This document shows positions 34,354 to 39,676 of a DNA stretch of 39,676 nt, piece after piece. The position numbers and the translations under genes were made by a program. Below the pieces are notes generated by a model that saw only the letters and a list, made by a program, of their open reading frames with translations, ran no database searches and was not told where the DNA came from. The DNA is from SIG299 sp964544055 (GTDB lineage Bacteria > Bacillota > Clostridia > Lachnospirales > Lachnospiraceae): contig CAZJAA010000030.1 of NCBI GenBank assembly GCA_964544055.1, positions 1 to 39,676 on the forward strand, read 5' to 3'. Every line of letters begins with the position of its first letter. The first letter of the stretch is position 1.

Positions 34354-35859
34354 ATGAAAAAAATGTCAACAAACAAATTAGTGAAGACAATTTATACCCT
34401 CCGGAAAGAAAAAGGTCTTACCCAGGCACAGCTTGCGGAGGCAACAGGAATCAACCGGGCAATGATTGGTCGAATTGAAAATGAAGATTACATACCATCC
34501 GTAGAGCAGCTGCAAACGTTGGGTGAAGTGCTTGGATTTGAAGTTGTTGATATGTTTGCAGATGAAAATGCGACAGAAACAGATACAGCTGCGACAACCC
34601 CAAAAACGTCTGTCCACACCGTACTTGACAGACCTTACAAAATTGCGGTAGCCGGTACCGGCTATGTAGGTCTTTCGCTGGCTACTCTTCTGGCACAGCA
34701 TAACCATGTGGTTGCTGTTGACATTTTGCAGGAAAAGGTAGATATGATAAATCAGCATATTTCTCCGATTCAGGATGATTATATCGAAAAATATCTGGCT
34801 GAAAAGGAGCTTGACCTGACAGCCACACTGGATGGGGCTGCTGCTTATGCAGAAGCAAATTTTGTCATTATAGCTGCACCGACTAATTACGACAGTAAAA
34901 AGAACTTTTTTGATACGTCTGCTGTTGAGTCCGTGATTGAACTTGTTTTAAAGGTAAATCCGAAGGCAATGATGATTATAAAGTCAACGATTCCGGTTGG
35001 GTACACTGCTTCGGTAAGAGAAAAGTATCAAACCTCCAATATTATATTCAGTCCGGAATTTCTTCGTGAATCCAAGGCACTGTATGACAATCTGTATCCT
35101 TCCCGCATTATTGTGTCCTGTGATGAAAAATCCGAAGAAGCGGCACATGCGTTTGCAGCACTTTTACAGCAGGGAGCCATAAAAGAAAATATTGATACCT
35201 TATTTATGGGATTTACAGAAGCAGAAGCGGTAAAGCTATTTGCCAATACTTATCTGGCACTCAGGGTTTCTTTCTTTAATGAACTGGATACTTATGCAGA
35301 GTCTAAAGGCTTAAATACTGCAGAAATCATCAATGGTGTCTGCCTGGATCCTCGTATTGGTACACATTACAACAATCCGTCCTTTGGATATGGAGGATAC
35401 TGCCTTCCAAAAGATACGAAACAGCTTCTTGCAAATTTTGAATCGGTTCCGCAGAATATGATGTCTGCCATTGTGGAAAGCAACCGAACCCGTAAGGATT
35501 TTATTGCGGACCGTGTGCTGGAAATGGCAGGTGCTTATGAAGCAAACAGCTCCTGGGATGTCAACAGGGAAAAAGAAGTTATTATTGGTGTATATCGTCT
35601 GACAATGAAAAGTAATTCTGACAATTTCCGTCAGAGTTCTATTCAGGGAGTTATGAAGCGTATTAAGGCGAAGGGCGCAACCATTGTTATTTATGAGCCA
35701 ACACTTCCGGCAGGTTCCACATTCTATGGAAGCCGTGTGATTGGTGATTTAAACGAATTTAAGGCAGTTTCACAGGCAATCATTGCAAATCGCTATGATT
35801 CGTGTCTGGATGACGTAAGCAATAAAGTGTATACCCGTGACGTATTCCGGAGAGACTAG
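34354..35859 (+). CDS. Nucleotide-sugar (UDP-glucose 6-) dehydrogenase with N-terminal XRE helix-turn-helix domain
   Basis: This 501-aa protein has two parts. Residues 8-70 form an XRE/Cro helix-turn-helix (LVKTIYTLRKEKGLTQAQLAEATGINRAMIGRIE), complete and well conserved. After a Thr/Ala-rich linker (71-92) the dehydrogenase begins: the NAD motif GTGYVGLSLA (101-110), substrate region FSPEFLRESKALYDNLYPSR, and the catalytic block FGYGGYCLPKDTKQL with the nucleophile Cys350. UDP-glucose 6-dehydrogenases oxidise UDP-glucose twice to UDP-glucuronate. The epimerase two genes on would use that product. AAAAGGAG precedes the ATG. The fusion suggests an enzyme that also binds DNA, perhaps controlling its own operon. 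The substrate could also be another UDP-hexose. Confidence 0.88.
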   Translation: MKKMSTNKLVKTIYTLRKEKGLTQAQLAEATGINRAMIGRIENEDYIPSVEQLQTLGEVLGFEVVDMFADENATETDTAATTPKTSVHTVLDRPYKIAVAGTGYVGLSLATLLAQHNHVVAVDILQEKVDMINQHISPIQDDYIEKYLAEKELDLTATLDGAAAYAEANFVIIAAPTNYDSKKNFFDTSAVESVIELVLKVNPKAMMIIKSTIPVGYTASVREKYQTSNIIFSPEFLRESKALYDNLYPSRIIVSCDEKSEEAAHAFAALLQQGAIKENIDTLFMGFTEAEAVKLFANTYLALRVSFFNELDTYAESKGLNTAEIINGVCLDPRIGTHYNNPSFGYGGYCLPKDTKQLLANFESVPQNMMSAIVESNRTRKDFIADRVLEMAGAYEANSSWDVNREKEVIIGVYRLTMKSNSDNFRQSSIQGVMKRIKAKGATIVIYEPTLPAGSTFYGSRVIGDLNEFKAVSQAIIANRYDSCLDDVSNKVYTRDVFRRD

Positions 35860-35869
35860 GAAGTGGATT

Positions 35870-36196
35870 ATGAATATAACTGTTGATAATGATTTAAAAA
35901 AGAATGTGCAGGTTTTGAATCGGAAGAATAGGAGAGGCATTCAAAATTTATGGATATTTGAGAAAATGTTATTAGCTGTAGTTATAGGTTTTATTGTGAT
36001 ATTTCCGGTTTATTGTAAGGTAACAGGTTCTTTTGTTTCTACAAATATGAGAACAGGAGAAAAAAGTTATTTTTTAGTTGCCATGTTAGCATCCATTATT
36101 GCAGGAATGGGAATGGTATTAGTATTGCTCGTTTGGGTTGTCAGGAAGCGTATGGAAAATATGATTATTGGAGAAAGGGTTGACGAAACAATATAG
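35870..36196 (+). CDS. Small membrane protein with two TM segments, function unknown
   Basis: This 108-aa protein has a basic, Asn-rich N-terminal 25 residues, then a membrane segment (MLLAVVIGFIVIFPVYCKV, about 33-51), a short outside loop (TGSFVSTNMRTGEKS) and a second segment (FLVAMLASIIAGMGMVLVLLVWVV, about 68-91). A charged tail follows. No family is recognised. The ATG at 35870 has AGGAAG upstream, 10 bases after the dehydrogenase stop, so it is in the same operon. A frame opening at 35837 would overlap that gene and is not preferred. It may be a membrane helper for the polysaccharide step, but this is a guess. Confidence 0.65.
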   Translation: MNITVDNDLKKNVQVLNRKNRRGIQNLWIFEKMLLAVVIGFIVIFPVYCKVTGSFVSTNMRTGEKSYFLVAMLASIIAGMGMVLVLLVWVVRKRMENMIIGERVDETI

Positions 36197-36247
36197 ATTT
36201 TCGTTGATAAATTATTCTATACATTTCGGATACAATATCAGACTTTA

Positions 36248-36497
36248 ATGAACCAAAGAAATCTTGTTATTCTGGATTTAAACAGAATAAAAAGCATCGA
36301 AAATGATGAAAAGCTGTTTGAAATAAATGATGCTTGAGAAAATAGTTGATATGTCATTTGATGTATCCAGGATAGAGGCATCTGAAATGATGAACAGTAA
36401 ATTAAAATTGTGGGATTATTTTACTCTGTCATTATATGAGTTACTAAAATCAAAGGAGAAACTAGGAGGAAGAAGCAGTTGCAGAACATTGACTTAA
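36248..36497 (+). pseudogene. Two short frames, possible decayed or overlooked small gene
   Basis: An ATG at 36248 opens a 29-codon frame (MNQRNLVILDLNRIKSIEND..., stop 36335-36337). It overlaps a 56-codon frame from 36327 (MMLEKIVDMSFDVSRIEASE..., stop 36495-36497) whose end covers the epimerase start. Both read like helical protein. Neither has a strong ribosome site, and joined by a frameshift they would form one protein of about 85 residues. I cannot assign a family. The 56-codon frame could still be a small overlapping gene. Confidence 0.3.
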
Positions 36498-37558
36498 CAA
36501 AAAAAACGGTACTTGTTACCGGTGCAGCCGGTTTTATCGGAAATAATCTGGTACTTGAGCTGCTCCGCACGGTAGAATCGGTTCGTATTGTTGGTATTGA
36601 TATTATGTCTGACTATAATCCGGTAGAAATGAAACAATGGAGACTGGAGCAGATAAAAAAAGAAGCGGCAAAGCATCCAAAAGCCTCCTGGACGTTTATT
36701 AAAGGGGATATTGCGGATGCAGCCCTGATTCAGGATATATTTCAAAGCTATCAGCCAGCAATTGTGGTGAATCTGGCGGCACAGGCCGGAGTACGGTATT
36801 CTATTACAAATCCGGATGTCTATATTCAGTCGAATCTGATAGGGTTTTATAATATTCTGGAAGCCTGCCGTCATTCCTATGATGCGGGCAGTGGGGTGGA
36901 ACATTTGGTCTATGCCAGTTCATCGAGTGTTTACGGAGCTAACAAAAAGGTTCCTTACAGCACAGATGACAAGGTGGATAATCCGGTCAGCCTGTATGCT
37001 GCCACAAAAAAATCCAACGAGCTGATGGCACACGCTTACAGCAAGCTTTATAATATTCCATCGACAGGTCTTCGTTTTTTCACGGTATATGGGCCGGCAG
37101 GACGCACGGACATGGCGTATTTTGGCTTTACAAACAAGCTGATAAAAGGAGAAAAAATTCAGATTTTTAATTATGGTAACTGTAAACGTGATTTCACCTA
37201 TGTGGATGATATCGTTGAGGGAATCAAACGTGTTATGCAGGGAGCACCGGAAAAGAAAAACGGAGAAGACGGACTGCCGCTTCCACCTTATGCGGTGTAT
37301 AATATCGGCAATAATCACCCGGAAAATCTTCTGGATTTTGTTCAGATTTTGCAGGAAGAACTGGTGAGAGCCGAAGTTCTTCAAAAAGATTATGATTTCG
37401 AGGCACATAAAGAACTTGTACCAATGCAGCCGGGAGATGTGCCAGTAACCTATGCAGACACCAGTGCTCTGGAACGGGATTTTGAATTTAAACCAGCAAC
37501 AGACTTAAGAGAAGGTTTAAGAAGATTTGCCCAATGGTACAAGAAATTTTACAGTTGA
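36479..37558 (+). CDS. UDP-glucuronate 4-epimerase (NAD-dependent epimerase/dehydratase)
   Basis: This 359-aa extended SDR has the cofactor motif VTGAAGFIGNNL (13-24), NLAAQAGVRYS, and the catalytic Tyr173 and Lys177 in LYAATKKSNE. The blocks GLRFFTVYGPAGRTDMAYFGFT and CKRDFTYVDDIVEGI are the signature of UDP-glucuronate 4-epimerases (CapI/GAE type), which make UDP-galacturonate. The start is a TTG at 36479, with AGGAGGA 8-14 bases upstream; no ATG is available. It sits in an operon with the dehydrogenase, so the pair would form UDP-glucose to UDP-GlcA to UDP-GalA. No glycosyltransferase genes follow here. Confidence 0.9.
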   Translation: MQNIDLTKKTVLVTGAAGFIGNNLVLELLRTVESVRIVGIDIMSDYNPVEMKQWRLEQIKKEAAKHPKASWTFIKGDIADAALIQDIFQSYQPAIVVNLAAQAGVRYSITNPDVYIQSNLIGFYNILEACRHSYDAGSGVEHLVYASSSSVYGANKKVPYSTDDKVDNPVSLYAATKKSNELMAHAYSKLYNIPSTGLRFFTVYGPAGRTDMAYFGFTNKLIKGEKIQIFNYGNCKRDFTYVDDIVEGIKRVMQGAPEKKNGEDGLPLPPYAVYNIGNNHPENLLDFVQILQEELVRAEVLQKDYDFEAHKELVPMQPGDVPVTYADTSALERDFEFKPATDLREGLRRFAQWYKKFYS

Positions 37559-37664
37559 GGGAAAACTTAAGATAATTTACTGCTTGCAAATTTTACTCTT
37601 TTGTGAGAGAATATATCGGTGTGAAATGACATTACGAACGATATGGAAAGGATTGGTATAAAAC

Positions 37665-39197
37665 ATGAGTAAAAAGCCAACGGTATTAATGATTTTAGAT
37701 GGTTATGGTTTAAACAATAAGACAGAAGCAAATGCAATTGCAGAAGCAAAAACTCCTGTCATGGATAAATTAATGTCCGAGTATCCTTTTGTGAAGGGTG
37801 AGGCTTCCGGTCTTGCCGTAGGTCTTCCGGATGGACAGATGGGTAACTCCGAAGTTGGTCATACCAACATGGGTGCAGGAAGAATTGTATACCAAATGCT
37901 TGTAAAGATTTCCAAGTCTATCAAAGACGGTGATTTCTTCGAAAACAAGGCACTGGTTGCTACTATGGAAAACTGCAAAAAGAACGGTTCTGCACTTCAT
38001 CTTATGGGGCTTTTGTCTCCGGGTGGCGTACACAGCCACATGGAGCACTTATACGGTCTGTTGGAGATGGCAAAAAAGAATGGTCTTGATAAGGTATATG
38101 TTCACTGCTTCTTAGATGGACGTGATGTGCCGCCTTCTTCCGCAGCAGAATATATGGAAGAAGCAGTAGCAAAGCTTGATGAAATCGGCGTAGGCAAGGT
38201 TGCTACCATTGCCGGACGTTTCTATGCCATGGATCGTGACAACGCATGGGACAGAGTAGAAAAGGCATACAATGCACTGGTGCTTGGAGAAGGAGTGGAG
38301 GAAACCTGTCCAGTACAGGCAATTAAAAATTCATATGCAAATGGTGTAACCGATGAATTTATGCTTCCTACAGTTGTAGAAAAAGATGGTATGATTAAAG
38401 AAAATGACAGCGTAGTGTTCTTTAACTTCCGTCCGGACCGTGCAAGACAGATTACAAGAGCATTTGTTGACCCTGAGTTCAAGGGCTTCGAAAGAAAGAA
38501 TGGTTTCTTTACAACAACCTTTGTCTGCATGGCACAGTATGATGCAGAAATGCCAAATGTTTTAGTTGCTTTCCCTCCGGAAGAACTGACAATGACCTTT
38601 GGTGAATACCTGGCAAAGAACGGAAAAACACAGCTTCGTCTGGCAGAAACGCAGAAGTATGCCCACGTTACCTTCTTTTTCAATGGCGGAGAAGAAAAGC
38701 AGTTTGAAGGAGAAGAACGTATTCTTGTAAATTCTCCAAAGGTTGCTACCTTTGATATGCAGCCGGAAATGAGTGCGTATGAAGTGGCAGATAATTTAGT
38801 AAATGCAATCAAGTCCGACAAGTATGATGTGATTATTGTAAACTTTGCAAATCCGGACATGGTTGGTCATACCGGCATTATGGAAGCTGCCGTAAAGGCA
38901 ATTGAAGCTGTAGATGAGTGCGTAGGCAAGGCATATGGTGCATTAATGGAAGTAAATGGTCAGATGTTCATCTGTGCGGACCACGGCAATGCAGAGCAGT
39001 TAAAGGACTACGAGACAGGTGCTCCGTTTACTGCTCATACAACAAATCCGGTTCCTTTTGTACTGGTTAATTATGACAAGAACTATACATTAAGAGAAGG
39101 CGGCTGCCTGGCAGATATCGTTCCAACCTTAATTGAAATGATGGGTATGGAGCAGCCTGCTGAGATGACCGGCAAATCTTTATTAGTCAGAAAGTAG
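37665..39197 (+). CDS. gpmI: 2,3-bisphosphoglycerate-independent phosphoglycerate mutase
   Basis: This 510-aa manganese enzyme of glycolysis interconverts 3- and 2-phosphoglycerate. Metal and catalytic motifs are LMILDGYGLN (Asp12), GNSEVGHTNMGAGR with the phospho-acceptor Ser62, LDGRDVPP, GRFYAMDRDNAWDR, NFANPDMVGHTG and CADHGNAEQ. Length is standard. GGAAAGG precedes the ATG. It is a single gene between the epimerase and secG, and codon use looks that of a highly expressed gene. No clear intrinsic terminator follows it; only a T-rich stretch is seen at 39205-39232. Confidence 0.97.
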   Translation: MSKKPTVLMILDGYGLNNKTEANAIAEAKTPVMDKLMSEYPFVKGEASGLAVGLPDGQMGNSEVGHTNMGAGRIVYQMLVKISKSIKDGDFFENKALVATMENCKKNGSALHLMGLLSPGGVHSHMEHLYGLLEMAKKNGLDKVYVHCFLDGRDVPPSSAAEYMEEAVAKLDEIGVGKVATIAGRFYAMDRDNAWDRVEKAYNALVLGEGVEETCPVQAIKNSYANGVTDEFMLPTVVEKDGMIKENDSVVFFNFRPDRARQITRAFVDPEFKGFERKNGFFTTTFVCMAQYDAEMPNVLVAFPPEELTMTFGEYLAKNGKTQLRLAETQKYAHVTFFFNGGEEKQFEGEERILVNSPKVATFDMQPEMSAYEVADNLVNAIKSDKYDVIIVNFANPDMVGHTGIMEAAVKAIEAVDECVGKAYGALMEVNGQMFICADHGNAEQLKDYETGAPFTAHTTNPVPFVLVNYDKNYTLREGGCLADIVPTLIEMMGMEQPAEMTGKSLLVRK

Positions 39198-39243
39198 AAT
39201 TTGCGTTTTTTACCGTATTTTTTTGATAAAAGTAAAAAAACAC

Positions 39244-39272
39244 TTTACAAAAAGCATTTTATTTTATATAAT
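39244..39272 (+). promoter_or_regulatory. Promoter of secG
   Basis: TTTACA (39244-39249) and a perfect TATAAT (39267-39272) are 17 bases apart, giving a leader of about 36 bases. Confidence 0.7.
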
Positions 39273-39314
39273 ATACTCTAGTTGATTATTCCTGAGGTTT
39301 AGGAGGTGTGATAA

Positions 39315-39554
39315 ATGGAAGTTTTAAGAGTAATCGTGACAGTTTTATATGTTCTTATTTGCATAGCTTTAGTTGCAGTAGTTCTGTTTCAGGAAAGTAA
39401 GACTCAGGGTCTTTCTGGTTCTATCAACGGTGTTGCTGAAACCTACTGGGGCAAAAATAAGGGTCGTTCTATGGAAGGTGCATTAGAAAAAGGTACAAAA
39501 GTTCTTGCGGTTCTTTTCCTGGTGTTATCTGTAGTGCTTAACCTGAACTGGTAA
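39315..39554 (+). CDS. secG: Preprotein translocase subunit SecG
   Basis: This 79-aa protein is an auxiliary subunit of the SecYEG channel. It has two membrane segments (VIVTVLYVLICIALVAVVLFQ, about 6-26, and VLAVLFLVLSVVLNL near the C-terminus). The loop QESKTQGLSGSINGVAETYWGKNKGRSMEG carries the conserved GLSG and YWGKNKG motifs of Gram-positive SecG. AGGAGGTG precedes the ATG. The gene has its own promoter and terminator, and a group II intron begins just beyond it. Large exported proteins in the window would depend on this channel. Confidence 0.95.
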   Translation: MEVLRVIVTVLYVLICIALVAVVLFQESKTQGLSGSINGVAETYWGKNKGRSMEGALEKGTKVLAVLFLVLSVVLNLNW

Positions 39555-39573
39555 TCAGAAAATAAGAATTTAT

Positions 39574-39608
39574 AAGGCGTGTCCATGGTTTGGACACGCC
39601 TTTCTTTT
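39574..39608 (+). terminator. Intrinsic terminator of secG
   Basis: The stem AAGGCGTGTCC / GGACACGCCTT (39574-39584, 39592-39602) with a 7-base loop is followed by TTTCTTTT. This hairpin forms the 5' exon side of the intron insertion site. Confidence 0.92.
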
Positions 39609-39610
39609 AC

Positions 39611-39676
39611 GTGCGCCCGCTGGGCGCACGTTCTAACGGGTGAAAGTCCCAAATCCGCCCTAGTAGTGGGAAGGAT
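39611..39676 (+). mobile_element. 5' end of a group II intron, probably class C (cut by the window edge)
   Basis: The sequence opens GTGCGCCC-GCT-GGGCGCAC (39611-39629), a perfect 8-bp hairpin, followed by TCTAACGGGTGAAAGTCCC. This is the start of bacterial group II intron domain I; the Oceanobacillus iheyensis class C intron has GTGTGCCCGGCATGGGTGCA then a GGGTGAGAGTCCC segment. Class C introns insert directly after intrinsic terminators, as here. The rest, including any reverse transcriptase/maturase ORF, is outside the window. Confidence 0.82.

Noticed and set aside
34354..34640. The HTH segment as a separate gene or a chimeric assembly joint
   Set aside because: One uninterrupted frame with a single promoter and ribosome site, no stop or start near the joint, and a plausible linker between the domains.
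38222..38860. A 212-codon minus-strand frame
   Set aside because: It lies fully antisense inside gpmI, whose motifs are unambiguous; no promoter or ribosome site.

Overview
The window looks like chromosomal DNA of an anaerobic Clostridia, most likely a Lachnospiraceae gut bacterium. The base composition is moderate to low in GC, genes have strong AGGAGG-type ribosome sites, and many intrinsic terminators are present. The gene content fits too: NfnAB, DUF1836, a YerC-type TrpR-like regulator, a double-headed HgdC-like activase, a SpoIID-domain protein, DUF5688 and DUF1015. Genus and species cannot be set from the sequence alone.

Layout. At 1-3.6 kb a DUF1836 gene and a TrpR-like regulator converge and share a terminator, followed by nfnAB (electron-bifurcating ferredoxin/NAD(P)H transhydrogenase), whose promoter overlaps a Rex-like palindrome. 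At 3.7-14.3 kb lies the accessory heart of the window: a DUF5688 protein, a 518-aa lipoprotein with BspA-type modules on Pro/Thr linkers, and a 2551-aa secreted protein. The large protein joins a MucBP-like region, a dense array of DnaJ-type CxxCxGxG motifs, about nine InlB-type B-repeats and a roughly 700-aa C-terminal region I cannot assign with confidence. At 14.4-18.6 kb (minus strand) is a 1410-aa fused 2-hydroxyacyl-CoA dehydratase activase-like protein.

At 18.8-26.7 kb are a SpoIID/LytB protein translationally coupled to queA, a small acidic protein, a divergent pair of tyrA (prephenate dehydrogenase) and a MATE exporter around a palindromic control region, and a YgiQ radical SAM protein. 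At 26.8-28.8 kb are an SDR (gluconate 5-dehydrogenase-like) with a LacI-type operator, then a class III Fic AMP-transferase preceded by a decayed small gene. At 28.9-32.4 kb is a housekeeping run: yqeG, aroK, aroQ, an Xaa-Pro peptidase and efp. At 32.4-34.1 kb a structured leader precedes a DUF1015 gene.

At 34.3-37.6 kb an apparent operon encodes a nucleotide-sugar dehydrogenase with an N-terminal XRE DNA-binding domain, a small two-TM protein and a UDP-glucuronate 4-epimerase. Together the enzymes would convert UDP-glucose to UDP-glucuronate and UDP-galacturonate for surface polysaccharide. At 37.6-39.7 kb are gpmI and secG. The last 66 bases match the 5' end of a group II intron (probably class C) inserted directly after the secG terminator.

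The most unusual items are the secreted DnaJ-finger/InlB-repeat giant, the XRE-dehydrogenase fusion, the hairpin-rich leader with a six-codon ORF before the DUF1015 gene, and the truncated group II intron at the right edge.
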